Part shown: positions 27,115 to 36,207 of the stretch, in pieces
How positions within the stretch are numbered: position 1 is the stretch's first letter
Layout: each line of letters opens with the position of its first letter
Assembly: GCA_035550215.1 (NCBI GenBank)
Contig: DASZPM010000004.1
Span: forward strand, 1 to 64,000
DNA length: 64,000 nucleotides
Reading direction: 5' to 3'
DNA from: JABDFW01 sp035550215
Lineage (GTDB): Bacteria > Bacteroidota > Bacteroidia > Chitinophagales > Chitinophagaceae
Translations under genes and position numbers: made by a program
Notes under the pieces: generated by a model
What the model was told of the DNA's origin: nothing
Database searches by the model: none
What the model saw: only the letters and a program-made list of their open reading frames with translations

Positions 27115-28097
27115 TCAGCTTTTTTTGCTAAAATCATCATAGAACATTACATATCCATCTTTATGGTGAGAGGTATACCAAAATAAAAATTCATCCTTGC
27201 CATCGCCGTCAAAGTCGCCATGATCAAGGTATTGAAGGTTGTCATATAAAAAGCTTATTTTGCCAGTATTAGATATATAACAAAGAATTCGAAAATATTT
27301 AAATCTATTGTCTTCGCGGAAGCAGTCTTCATTAAACGGGTAGAAGCTATTATAAATGGAAGCCGCTGGAACAAGAAGGCTAATTATTTTGTTATGTTTA
27401 TCATCAATAAAAGAATTAGTGGAGTCGCATAAAACCCTATATATAGGGGTAACTACTTTATTTATCAGGGTATCAATGTTCATAGAGTTGAAACCCTCAC
27501 TGCACGCCTTATTCGACACATATAATTCTGAGAGATAAATTTTTACACTATCTTTTAATATTTCTAAATCTGAAAGCGCAGGGGAATATTGCTTTAGCCG
27601 AATGTTTCGTTCAAATTTGGCATTGTTTGATAGTAAAGTTGCTTTGCTTATCAGCCAAACCTCGTTATCTTTGAAAGGTCTAAAAAGATAATTTTCAGAC
27701 AAAGGGATTATTGGTGTTGGTTTTAAAAAGCCATATTCTTTTATAGGAGTAATCTCATTTCCTGGCGTATCATATTGCCTCTCCATTGTGCAGCATTCTC
27801 CTTTTATATGCCCATAAATTTTACCGTTGAGAACCCTAAAGTAATTTTCGGTTGCACTGTCGAAATTTTTATCCATTCATTACCCGACTTTACAAATAAG
27901 CTTCTTATCTCGTATTTATATAAATGAATGGGGAAATTTGTATCCTTTCGGTCATTTTTTTCATAAATGGCTATCTTGTATGCGGTTTCATTTTGCGCCG
28001 ACGATAGCAGTGGGAAAAGCTGTACGATACAAATAGATAAAATAAAGAATATTTTATTCTTTGACAATAGGAATAACATCGTTTTTGATTTTTTCAA
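27115..28097 (-). pseudogene. Secreted protein gene split by a one-base frameshift
   Basis: Two overlapping frames make one protein. The upstream frame (28097 to 27804) begins with a signal peptide (FILSICIVQLFPLLSSAQ) and runs to GNEWIKIST. The downstream frame (27876 to 27115) has no signal and starts MDKNFDSATENYF. Adding one A to the A5 run (T5 at 27866-27870 on the plus strand) joins them as EWIKNFDSATENYF, about 328 aa in total. The C-terminus has a calcium-loop-like DFDGDGKDE, as in FG-GAP/EF-hand-like repeats. The function is unknown. The region is AT-rich compared with its neighbours. It may be a real mutation, a phase-variable tract or a sequencing error. Confidence 0.7.
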
Positions 28098-28186
28098 GTT
28101 TGGGAGTTGAGTTTTGACTATTTAAAGTTAAGTCACGAGAGTTAAGAACCAAAGAGTCGCTCAGAAGAGTAAAGCAAATGCTATAG

Positions 28187-28993
28187 TCACTCCTTTACAA
28201 ATCCCATCATCGTATTCATTGTCGGGTCCTTTTCCTGTATTACTCTCTTGCCCAAATCTTCAAATCCGAAAGAGGTGATGATGTTGCTCCATTCCTCTGC
28301 TGGCCTGAACGACCTGTACTCGTTTACATTTGTAGCCCAGGACACATTTGCACCTACGTTCATCACAGAATGTATCACTGAAACAAATGTTTGCATTGCG
28401 GTAGTTTTCACGTCATATTCCCGTACAATAAAAATGCCGCCCTTACGCAAAACCCTGTGGATAAATTTGATAATATCGCCCAGGTATTCATCCGGGTAAT
28501 GGTGCAGGCCATTGTAACAGGTAACCAAATCAACACTATCACTCTTAATGTTGTGTTTAATCAGTTCAACAACGTCAACCGGGTTGCCGGGAATGATATT
28601 TTCCGTGCAAAATATATCACCCTTAATTTTTATATGTTTTTTCAGGCCTTTTGCATAATTATCCTTCAGCCCCACCTGCAGGTAGCCGTTAATTACTTTT
28701 TTGTCATGTAAAAATGCCAATGTTTGGCGCTGTAATTCTTTCCGTTGCCTGCGGGCGGTAGGCTTTGTGTAAGTGTATTTTTGCAAAAACGGCTTTATGC
28801 CAGGCAGGTTTCTTTGCACCTCCTTGTAAATTTCCTCATCCGTTTTTTTTTCCTTTAAGGCAATGGCAATCAGGTAGTGAAAAGCGTCTTCCGGGTAAAG
28901 GCGGTATATTAACTGTAAAAAAAAGTAAAGACCGTCGTTTAATGCAGAACTGTCAAAAACAGTTTTAAATTTTAAAGAATCCGCACCGTGCAT
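28187..28993 (-). CDS. Class I SAM-dependent methyltransferase-like protein
   Basis: 268 aa. The C-terminal half carries a methyltransferase core: SDSVDLVTCYNGLHHYPDEY (motif IV-like, residues about 155-175) and IHRVLRKGGIFIVREYDV (motif VI), the usual FHRVLKPGG pattern. A canonical glycine-rich motif I is not obvious; VGLKDNYAKGLKKHIKIKGD occupies that place. SAM binding may therefore be altered, or the N-terminal 100 residues form a separate helical domain. The substrate is unknown. It is a monocistronic gene, divergent from the MFS gene. Confidence 0.78.
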   Translation of the reverse strand: MHGADSLKFKTVFDSSALNDGLYFFLQLIYRLYPEDAFHYLIAIALKEKKTDEEIYKEVQRNLPGIKPFLQKYTYTKPTARRQRKELQRQTLAFLHDKKVINGYLQVGLKDNYAKGLKKHIKIKGDIFCTENIIPGNPVDVVELIKHNIKSDSVDLVTCYNGLHHYPDEYLGDIIKFIHRVLRKGGIFIVREYDVKTTAMQTFVSVIHSVMNVGANVSWATNVNEYRSFRPAEEWSNIITSFGFEDLGKRVIQEKDPTMNTMMGFVKE

Positions 28994-29314
28994 GCTTATA
29001 ATTAAATAGCTGTGAAAAGTATAAAATTACGTTACTAATTTTAAATGTATAACTATCTATAGTGATTGGTGTTTTATAACAGGTATAAGCGGTTGCACCA
29101 TACTTTTTTTACGCCCGGAAAAGACACTTTTTCAGCCTTTAAGCAACTGCGTTTCCCGTGGGCGAAAAAAATTTTGCAATAGCCAATTTGTTTGTACTTT
29201 CAAGCCCCTTTTAGCGGTTGTACAGCCACATTTTGGGTAATGTACCACAACGGCTTAACGGGTAAGCGTCAGTAAAAATCACTTCTAAGCCAATTTAAAA
29301 GCATAATAACAGCA
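28994..29314. other. Divergent intergenic region without recognised features
   Basis: 321 bp between the divergent methyltransferase and MFS genes. It must hold promoters for both, but I see no complete TTTG / TAnnTTTG pair, operator palindrome or small gene. Confidence 0.4.
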
Positions 29315-30517
29315 ATGAAAACAAGTACAGGTATAAGTTTAGCAGTAATGATGTTTTTGGAGTATTTTATTTGGGGCGCCTGGTATGTAACAATGGGTAC
29401 CTATATGGGCGAGAACCTGCATTCTACAGGTTTGCAAATAGGTGCAGCTTTTAGTGCCCTGGCAATTGCCACAATGATTTCTCCTTTTATAGTAGGAATG
29501 GTTGCCGACAGGTATTTTGCCGCACAAAAAATAATGGGTGTGTTTCACATCCTGGGTGCAGTGTTATTATTTTTTGCAACCAAGGTTACTGATAACACCG
29601 CTTTTTACTGGATAATATTGCTATACTCGTTACTTTACATGCCAACCATTGCATTAAGCAACAGCGTTGCTTTCTTCCAGATGAACGACCCCGGTAAACA
29701 ATTCCCCTGGATTCGTGTATTTGGTACATTGGGCTGGATTGTTGCAGGTATACTTATCGGGTCATTGGGTATTGAGAAAACCCAAAATACTTTTATTATG
29801 GCGGCAATTGTTTCTGCTGTACTGGGGTTATTTAGTTTTGCTTTGCCTAATACACCGCCAAAAGCCAAAGCAGGGGATGCTACAACGGCAAAGGCTTTGG
29901 GTACAGATGCGTTTGTTTTATTTAAAGATAAACCTTACATCATATTCTTTATAGCTGCCATCCTGGTATGTATTCCGTTATCATTTTACTACGGTTTCGC
30001 CAATCCTTTTTTAAACGAAGTTGGTATGCAAAACGCAGCCCGTAATATGACGTTAGGGCAATTTTCAGAGGGGCTGTTTATTCTTGCTATTCCATTTATG
30101 TTTAACCGTATTGGCGTAAAAAATATGCTTATACTTGGGATGGTTGCCTGGATTTTACGTTACCTGTGTTTTGCACATGGCAACACCGACGGCAATTTGT
30201 GGATGTTGTATGCTGGTATTATCCTGCACGGGGTATGTTACGATTTCTTTTTTGTTACCGGTTATATGTATACTGAAAAGAAGGCAGGACAAAAAATTAA
30301 AAATGCGGCACAGGGGTTGTTTACCTTTGCCACTTATGGCGTTGGTATGTTTATAGGAACATGGTTTTCCGGCGTGGTTGTAGACAAATACGCTATAAGC
30401 ACAACATCACATAACTGGACAAATATTTGGTATGTACCTGCAGGTATTGCCGCAGTTGTATTGATATATTTCCTCTTATTTTTCCGAGAGAAGAAATCTG
30501 TTGCGGTTGCAGCGTAA
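29315..30517 (+). CDS. Nucleoside:H+ symporter-type MFS transporter (NupG/XapB family)
   Basis: 400 aa, about 12 membrane helices. The start (SLAVMMFLEYFIWGAWYVT) is the hallmark of the NupG-like family, in which the E and W residues of helix 1 line the substrate path. Other family marks are VGMVADRYFAAQKIMGVFH between helices 2 and 3 and IRVFGTLGWIVAGILIG in helix 5. It is an inner-membrane proton symporter. Family members take up nucleosides, but Bacteroidota paralogues are often next to sugar-oxidoreductase genes. Here a Gfo/Idh/MocA gene follows 103 bp later, so a sugar-like or nucleoside-derived substrate is plausible. Confidence 0.88.
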   Translation: MKTSTGISLAVMMFLEYFIWGAWYVTMGTYMGENLHSTGLQIGAAFSALAIATMISPFIVGMVADRYFAAQKIMGVFHILGAVLLFFATKVTDNTAFYWIILLYSLLYMPTIALSNSVAFFQMNDPGKQFPWIRVFGTLGWIVAGILIGSLGIEKTQNTFIMAAIVSAVLGLFSFALPNTPPKAKAGDATTAKALGTDAFVLFKDKPYIIFFIAAILVCIPLSFYYGFANPFLNEVGMQNAARNMTLGQFSEGLFILAIPFMFNRIGVKNMLILGMVAWILRYLCFAHGNTDGNLWMLYAGIILHGVCYDFFFVTGYMYTEKKAGQKIKNAAQGLFTFATYGVGMFIGTWFSGVVVDKYAISTTSHNWTNIWYVPAGIAAVVLIYFLLFFREKKSVAVAA

Positions 30518-30620
30518 AATGCTTGCTGAATACATTTTTTTGCAACAGTTAAGGTTGGCTATAGTAAATATTTAACGTTATTTCTTTAACACCAAAAAGC
30601 CCCTTTGCGGGATTATAGTT

Positions 30621-31811
30621 ATGAAAATTGCAATGCTTGGCTCGGGTTTCATCGGGCGCTTTTACGCAGACTCATTACAAGGTTACAGGAGCAAAGACAA
30701 AATTGTAAGCATTTATTCGCGCCGGGAAGAAAGTGCGAAAAAGTTTGCCGAAGATTACAAATGTGAGCATTGGACAACGAATATGGAAGAAGCTATTGCC
30801 CACCCCGACGTTGAAGTGGTTTGTATAGCGCTGCCAAACAACAAGCATGCTGAAGCCGTGCACCTTTGCTGCAAATACAAAAAAGGCGTAATAACAACCA
30901 AACCTTTGGCACGCAATGCCGGTGAGGCTAAAGAACTGTTGCTTGCAGTTGAAGCAGCAGGAATATTTAACGGCTACCTTGAAGACCTGGTATACACACC
31001 TAAATTTTTAAAAGCTTATGAAAGTGTAAAGAACGGCGCGCTTGGCCGCATACTGTGGGCTAAAAGCCGCGAAACGCACCCTGGCCCCCACAGCGACTGG
31101 TTTTGGGATATTGAGCAGGCTGGTGGCGGTTGTATATTAGACCTTGGCTGCCACTGCGTGGAAATTACCCGCAGCTATATTGGTAAAGATATTAAGCCTG
31201 TTGAGGTAATGTGCTGGGCAGATACACAGGTAAAACCCATTGAGGCGGAAGACCATGGTATTGCGCTGATAAAATATGAAAATGGCAGTATAGCACAGTT
31301 TGAAGTAAGCTGGACTTTTCGCGGCGGGCTTGACCTGCGTGACGAGGTGATGGGTACGGAAGGCACTATTTGGGTAAATAACTTTTTGCGCACCGGGTTT
31401 GAGATGTTTACTACCGGCAAAGGCGCTGATTATGTGGCTGAGAAAGCTGAAAGCAACAGCGGCTGGCTGTTCCCCGTGGGTGATGAGTTAAATGAACTGG
31501 GGTATAACCACATGTTTATGGATATGTTCAACAGCATGGAAAAAGGCGTTGCCCCCAAGGAAACATTTTACGACGGATACGTGGTAAACGCTATTCTTGA
31601 TGCTGCATACAGGAGCGCAAAATCAAAATTGTGGGAGCCTGTAAAGTTGGATATATGGCGCGGCCAAACCGGTTTAAGTAAACCAAGCGTATATACTGAC
31701 TACGATGAAAACTATTACCTGGTAAAAGAGGAAATGACACACTACGGCGCAAGGAAGCTGATTTTGAAAAACAAAGCTACCGGTAAATTTGAAGAAAAGA
31801 TATTAGAATAA
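30621..31811 (+). CDS. Gfo/Idh/MocA-family NAD(P)-dependent oxidoreductase
   Basis: 396 aa. An N-terminal Rossmann fold has GSGFIGRFYADSL at residues 7-19. VEVVCIALPNNKHAEAVHLC follows, and TTKPLARNAGEA stands where the family has EKP, with the Lys kept. The C-terminal alpha/beta domain has EDLVYTPKFLKAYE and GGGCILDLGCHCVEI, which correspond to the substrate-binding part. These enzymes oxidise or reduce sugars, inositols or related polyols in the cytoplasm. The MFS gene upstream on the same strand may supply the substrate. A strong terminator follows 10 bp after the stop. Confidence 0.9.
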   Translation: MKIAMLGSGFIGRFYADSLQGYRSKDKIVSIYSRREESAKKFAEDYKCEHWTTNMEEAIAHPDVEVVCIALPNNKHAEAVHLCCKYKKGVITTKPLARNAGEAKELLLAVEAAGIFNGYLEDLVYTPKFLKAYESVKNGALGRILWAKSRETHPGPHSDWFWDIEQAGGGCILDLGCHCVEITRSYIGKDIKPVEVMCWADTQVKPIEAEDHGIALIKYENGSIAQFEVSWTFRGGLDLRDEVMGTEGTIWVNNFLRTGFEMFTTGKGADYVAEKAESNSGWLFPVGDELNELGYNHMFMDMFNSMEKGVAPKETFYDGYVVNAILDAAYRSAKSKLWEPVKLDIWRGQTGLSKPSVYTDYDENYYLVKEEMTHYGARKLILKNKATGKFEEKILE

Positions 31812-31821
31812 ACAACGTTAA

Positions 31822-31852
31822 TAACCCCGCCCGCAAAGCGGGGTTATTTTTT
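31822..31852 (+). terminator. Rho-independent terminator after the oxidoreductase gene
   Basis: TAACCCCGC / GCGGGGTTA (9 bp, perfect) around a 7-nt loop, followed by six T. It lies 10 bp past the stop codon. Confidence 0.85.
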
Positions 31853-32018
31853 ACCATTATTTCCGGTAAATACCTGCCCTGTTTTCTCACCTCTGTCGCC
31901 ACAGGCTGTCACAGGCGTCATTTCATAAAGCGGCTGTTTTTGCTTTTACAGGCAACTCTTCAATGGTAATGAAGGTTTTATTATACGATTATATTCCATC
32001 ATCGCATAATAAACATTC

Positions 32019-32948
32019 ATGCACCCCGCAGCAAAAAGTATATTAAAAGTGATAGCGTATTTTGACCTGTTTAACTACCCGGTTACATTTGATGAGATAA
32101 TTTTTTTTCTTGACCATGCTTATACTGAAGCTGAGGTTTCAGAAGAAATACAATTGCTTGTTTCAACCGGTATAATTTACCGTATGAATAATTTGTATGC
32201 TGCGAACCCGGATTATGCTTTTGTTGAAAGACGCCTTGCCGGCAACCGGCAGGCAGAAAAGCAACTAAAGCTGGCATCAAAAATTGCGCGGTTTTTAATA
32301 AGGTTCCCTTATATAAGGGGGGTAGCAATATCCGGCTCCTTATCTAAAAATTTTGCGTATAAAGGCAGCGATATAGATTTTTTTATTATTACAGAAACAG
32401 GCCGGCTATGGATTGCACGATTTATTTTTACTTGTTTTTTTTATGCAGCGAAACTGGTAGGGCTTAAAAGCTGGTTTTGCCTTAATTATTTTATTGACAC
32501 TGCCGCTGCCGAAATACCTGAAAAAAATATATACACAGCTATTGAAATAGCTACGCTTATGCCTAAACAGGGGCCGCAGGTATTTAGAGATTTTTACCGG
32601 AAAAACAAATGGGTACAACACTACCTGCCCAATCATGCATCGCCCCTGCGGGATGTTGAAGATTGCAAAGGCGGCCTTGTAAAGGCCTTTGCAGAGTGGT
32701 TATTGAGCGGCAAAATGGGTGACAAGTTTGAAAACTTTTTATGCGTGTTTTACCGCAACCGCTGGCAAAAATTACTTGAGAAAAAAAAGTTTGCAAAAAA
32801 CGGTTTTCAATTTGGCAGCTATATTGCCGGGGTGCATGTATGTAAACCAATGCCGCATTATTTTCAGTCAAAGCTGCTAAACCGCTTTGATGAAAAACTG
32901 AAAGAGATTGAGGGCAGCATTACCCTGGCGCAACAGGTTGCCGTTTAA
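32019..32948 (+). CDS. Nucleotidyltransferase-domain protein
   Basis: 309 aa. The N-terminal 60 residues look like a winged helix (FDEIIFFLDHAYTEAEVSEEIQ type helices). A Pol-beta-like nucleotidyltransferase core follows with G106-S107 in ISGSLSKNFAYKGSDIDFF and metal ligands D118 and D120. The substrate is unknown; such proteins transfer NMPs to small molecules, proteins or RNA. Its 3' end overlaps by 4 bp the 3' end of the convergent methyltransferase gene. Together with the radical SAM gene it forms a compact trio that may act in one modification pathway. Confidence 0.85.
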   Translation: MHPAAKSILKVIAYFDLFNYPVTFDEIIFFLDHAYTEAEVSEEIQLLVSTGIIYRMNNLYAANPDYAFVERRLAGNRQAEKQLKLASKIARFLIRFPYIRGVAISGSLSKNFAYKGSDIDFFIITETGRLWIARFIFTCFFYAAKLVGLKSWFCLNYFIDTAAAEIPEKNIYTAIEIATLMPKQGPQVFRDFYRKNKWVQHYLPNHASPLRDVEDCKGGLVKAFAEWLLSGKMGDKFENFLCVFYRNRWQKLLEKKKFAKNGFQFGSYIAGVHVCKPMPHYFQSKLLNRFDEKLKEIEGSITLAQQVAV

Positions 32949-33769
32949 CTTTTGCGGAGCGATATTATAAAATAATCGCCCCAATTCTTCCACGGCCATT
33001 GGCTTTTATGCTTGTCTTCAAAAGCGGTTAGCTTTTTAAAAAGGAAGGGGTGTTTTTTGGGAAAGTTTTCAAAATATGACGGTGGTACGGTGCTGCACAA
33101 ACCATCAACACCCAGCAGCGTAAAATTTTTGCCAAGACGTTCTGTTATATAAGATGGTTTGTAATACCAGCACAAAAATTGAACGCCTTCAACATTGGCC
33201 CGAACGCCCTTACTGCTGTTAAACCTGCGAAAAGCATTTTTAAAATTCCCCCGCAGGGCAAGCAGTGTTTCCCATAAACAAAATGGGGGCATAATAACCA
33301 TGGTAACTATGCCGCCCGGCTTTAGTAAATCATTAAAGCGCTGCATTACAACATCTAACTCGCCGGTGCAGTTAAGGCCTGCAAAATTGGAAAATACAAG
33401 GTCGTACGGGCCTTTATTATGCAGCTTTTCCAATTGAGTGAAAGAACATATTTCAGTGGTAACCTGCTTTTCAAGGCCACAGGCTTTTACTTTTTGTTTT
33501 AACTGTTGCTGCATTCCCGCAGAAATATCGGTAGCATGTACAGCATGCCCTTTTTGAGCAAAGTAAATTGCGTCCTCACCTGTGCCGGCATTTAATTCAA
33601 GAATATTACCTGTAACTGGTAAAAATTGCTCTGCATGCCGTCTTACCCTTTCTCTTTTATATTGAATAATAACATTGGAAGAATACAATGTATCAAATAC
33701 AGCAGACTGCCGTGAAAATGCTTCGGCTGTTTTTTGTTCATTAGTACTATGCGTGCCGGCTTCACTCAT
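32945..33769 (-). CDS. Class I SAM-dependent methyltransferase
   Basis: 274 aa. Motif I is ILELNAGTGEDAIYFAQKG at about residues 56-74, with the acidic residue of strand 2 in VHATDISAGM. YDLVFSNFAGLNC is motif IV and LKPGGIVTMVIMPP motif VI. The C-terminal 90 residues are an extra domain. Its ATG overlaps the stop codon of the radical SAM gene (ATGA), so the two are translationally coupled and probably act on the same substrate. The 3' end overlaps the nucleotidyltransferase gene by 4 bp. Confidence 0.88.
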   Translation of the reverse strand: MSEAGTHSTNEQKTAEAFSRQSAVFDTLYSSNVIIQYKRERVRRHAEQFLPVTGNILELNAGTGEDAIYFAQKGHAVHATDISAGMQQQLKQKVKACGLEKQVTTEICSFTQLEKLHNKGPYDLVFSNFAGLNCTGELDVVMQRFNDLLKPGGIVTMVIMPPFCLWETLLALRGNFKNAFRRFNSSKGVRANVEGVQFLCWYYKPSYITERLGKNFTLLGVDGLCSTVPPSYFENFPKKHPFLFKKLTAFEDKHKSQWPWKNWGDYFIISLRKS

Positions 33770-35226
33770 ATTTTTTCAAGCATATTTAGCCTGCGTTTAG
33801 CAAAATAAGCAGCAGGCAGGTGGTAAATGAGTGATATTATTTTTTTTGCACCCTGCAGGTTTGCAAGGGATGGCTGCCTGAACATTTTTTTTACTGCATC
33901 TGCTGCCAGGTGCAACCTGAATGTTTTGTGTGCGTAGTGATGCAGTTGTTTATAAAAAGCAGGCTTATACGTGTTGTAAAACATTAACTGCAACTCGTCG
34001 GAATCAGTCCAGTTTGTTTTTTCTTTCAGGTCGGCCTTTACTTTGTCATAAAATTTTGTGCCGGGCAAAGGGTACGATACCGAAATGCCAATGTTATAAG
34101 GCAGCAGCCGGTTTATCATCCCTATCGTTTTATCAATATCCTCTTTTGTTTCACCTAAATAGCCAAACTGTATAAAAAAAGAAGGTTTAATATTATACTT
34201 CTTTAATAATCTTGTTGCTTCTGCAATTTGCTCAATGGTGGTACCCTTATCCATCGCGTCCAATATTTTTTGCGAGCCGCTTTCTGCTCCCATCCACACA
34301 TCGTCACAGCCGGCGCGGCCAAGGTCACGTATATAATTTTCCTGCAGCAATAAATCGGCGCGGGCTTGTATTTTGAATTTAAACCGCAGGTTTTCCCGTT
34401 CAACAAGGTCGGCGAAATTATGCACCCAGCCGGGCTTAAGCCCAAATATGTCATCGCAAAACCAAATATGGTCAACGTCAAATTTCTGCTTCAGCAGCTT
34501 TAATTCACTAACAACATTTTCCGGCGAGCGGCTGTTATAGCGGTTGCCGTAAATGGGCTTGGCGCACCAGTTACATTTAAACGGGCATCCCCGGGTGGTG
34601 GCAACATTCATACTAAAATAGCCGGTACTGTACAGCCACATATCTCTGTAGGGCTTTATATCAATTAAATCCCAGGCAGGTAAGGGCAAGGCATCCAGTT
34701 CTTTCATCACGTTTCGCCGTTGTGTTTTTATTATTTCACCATTGGCGTCAAAAGCAAGGCCCTCTATAGAAGAAAAGTGGTAGTCGTTGTTTTTTATGGA
34801 GTTTACCAATTGCAATAATGTTTGTTCGGCCTCTCCTATAATTACAAAATCGGCACCCTGCTCAATATATTTTGCATAATGATCTGTTGAATCGGAACTC
34901 GATACTATTACTATGCATCCCCGTTCCTTTGCAAGCCTTATCATGGTAAAGGCCGCCTCGCGCATATTGGTGAGGCACATTTTGGTAAGATAGTTAAAGC
35001 CATCATCATATATCACAAAGAAATCCGGCTTTGTTGTATCAATTTGTTCAATAACACTGCGCGGGTCGTGTACGAACATGGTATCAAACAGCGAAATATG
35101 GTAGCCATGTTCACGCAACAGCGCGGCAGCATACAAGGTACCCAACGGTGCATAAGGTTGGCCTGTTCTCCACTGCTTGGGGTCAAATTGTAAAAAAAAT
35201 GAATGTGTAAAAAGAATGTTTTGCAT
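33766..35226 (-). CDS. Cobalamin-binding radical SAM protein (BchE-like architecture)
   Basis: 486 aa. An N-terminal B12-binding fold (about 1-160) includes PLGTLYAAALLREHGY and FVIIGEAEQTLL. The radical SAM domain follows with C214-PFK-C218-NW-C221 in TTRGCPFKCNWCAKP and downstream barrel strands such as DHIWFCDDIFGL and GADDVWMG-like repeats. The classical B12 His motif DxHxxG is not obvious in the N-terminal part, so cobalamin may be bound base-off without it. The ATG at 35226 (MQNILFTHSFF) is preferred over one 39 bp upstream because family members begin this way. It forms a coupled pair with the next methyltransferase gene. Possible roles are C-methylation or ring rearrangement of a lipid or natural product. 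Confidence 0.87.
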   Translation of the reverse strand: MQNILFTHSFFLQFDPKQWRTGQPYAPLGTLYAAALLREHGYHISLFDTMFVHDPRSVIEQIDTTKPDFFVIYDDGFNYLTKMCLTNMREAAFTMIRLAKERGCIVIVSSSDSTDHYAKYIEQGADFVIIGEAEQTLLQLVNSIKNNDYHFSSIEGLAFDANGEIIKTQRRNVMKELDALPLPAWDLIDIKPYRDMWLYSTGYFSMNVATTRGCPFKCNWCAKPIYGNRYNSRSPENVVSELKLLKQKFDVDHIWFCDDIFGLKPGWVHNFADLVERENLRFKFKIQARADLLLQENYIRDLGRAGCDDVWMGAESGSQKILDAMDKGTTIEQIAEATRLLKKYNIKPSFFIQFGYLGETKEDIDKTIGMINRLLPYNIGISVSYPLPGTKFYDKVKADLKEKTNWTDSDELQLMFYNTYKPAFYKQLHHYAHKTFRLHLAADAVKKMFRQPSLANLQGAKKIISLIYHLPAAYFAKRRLNMLEKI

Positions 35227-35497
35227 ACTGGTTGCCGTTAATATAACATTGCATGTAACTGTCAATTAAAACAAGCACGTGTTTAGCGCAGTGTACAGCT
35301 TTTACCTGCATGCTGCCCCGGCATTGATTGTTTTAAGGTAAACAGGCTTTTTAAACAAAACAAACCTGCTTTGGCCCTTATGGGTTGCTAAGGTGCTCAA
35401 AAAAATTGAATTTCATTATTTACCCATGCATACCTGCTTATGTACCTGTTTATTATTGGCGGCGGGTGTAAATTTGTGTATTAAATGCGAGGTAAGT

Positions 35498-35926
35498 TTG
35501 TACGATGTAAGCCAGGTATCGCACCCTGTTATTTTGTTTGATGGCATTTGTAACCTCTGCGACAGCAGCGTGCAGTTTGTAATAAGGCATGATAGCAAAA
35601 GGAAATTCCGTTTCGCCAGTCTTCAGTCAACATTTGGCCAGGAGGTGTTGCGCCAATTTAAATTACCCCCTATGGAATTAAATTCATTTATCCTGTTAGA
35701 GAACAACACATTGTACACCCGCTCCACAGGGGCGTTAAAAGTTGCCAAAAAGCTGGATGGAATGATTAGCTGGCTGTATGCGTTTATTATAGTGCCGCCT
35801 TTTATGCGTAATGCGGTGTACAACTTTATAGCGCGCAACCGTTACAAATGGTTTGGTAAAAAAGATGCCTGCTGGCTGCCGTCGCCTGCTTTAAGGGATT
35901 TATTTTGGGACGAGGGGCCTAAGTAA
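35498..35926 (+). CDS. DCC-family thiol-disulfide oxidoreductase-like protein (DUF393)
   Basis: 142 aa from the TTG at 35498. The signature is VILFDGICNLCDSSVQFV, with the D-G-x-C-N-L-C motif at about residues 15-21, then FRFASLQSTFGQ and a C-terminal FMRNAVYNFIARNRYKWFGKK segment. It is probably a small thioredoxin-like redox protein. The frame is open further up, with an ATG at 35426 and a GTG at 35393, but those 24-35 residues are Cys-rich and unlike the family. A promoter-like TAAATTTG (35469-35476) lies within them, which favours the later start. The stop overlaps the end of the convergent toxin gene. Confidence 0.8.
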   Translation: MYDVSQVSHPVILFDGICNLCDSSVQFVIRHDSKRKFRFASLQSTFGQEVLRQFKLPPMELNSFILLENNTLYTRSTGALKVAKKLDGMISWLYAFIIVPPFMRNAVYNFIARNRYKWFGKKDACWLPSPALRDLFWDEGPK

Positions 35927-36207
35927 AGCGTTTTAGGGGCTGTTGGTTTACATGGCGCACGCGGAGAATGGTAATGCCATTTGTAAACGAATAGTAAATG
36001 TAATATGGAAACCTTGCCGTTTTGCAGCAACGGATTTTCTTTTTATGTATCTAAAAGCCGTTGGGTTCTTCTCAACCTTATCCAGTATAGTCAATACCTC
36101 TTTAAAAAAATCATCACCCAACCCCACTTTTTGTTCACCATACCAATACCTGATGGAGCGAATGTCAGCTATGGCTTTTGGCAAAAAACAATATTTCCTT
36201 TAACCAC
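35919..36207 (-). pseudogene. RelE/ParE-family toxin gene with frameshifts
   Basis: The N-terminal part (IADIRSIRYWYGEQKVGLGD, then FFKEVLTILDKVEKNPTAF) is a clear ParE-like toxin. The matching C-terminus (ARFPYYIYYSFTNGITILRV, then RHVNQQ) is in the -1 frame, about 27 bp after an A5 run. At the start, a GTG at 36207 overlapping the antitoxin stop would give VVKGNIVFLPKAIADI only if one T is added to the T6 run near 36185. Adding two bases makes the interval 291 bp, exactly 97 codons. The current uninterrupted frame gives a 78-aa product with an unrelated tail, probably inactive. The conserved Arg near the end of ParE is lost from that frame. Confidence 0.72.

Noticed and set aside
36040..36080. 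Programmed -1 frameshifting in the ParE-like toxin gene
   Set aside because: The A5G run does not place a canonical A-AAA-AAG heptamer in the reading frame, and a second indel is needed at the start.
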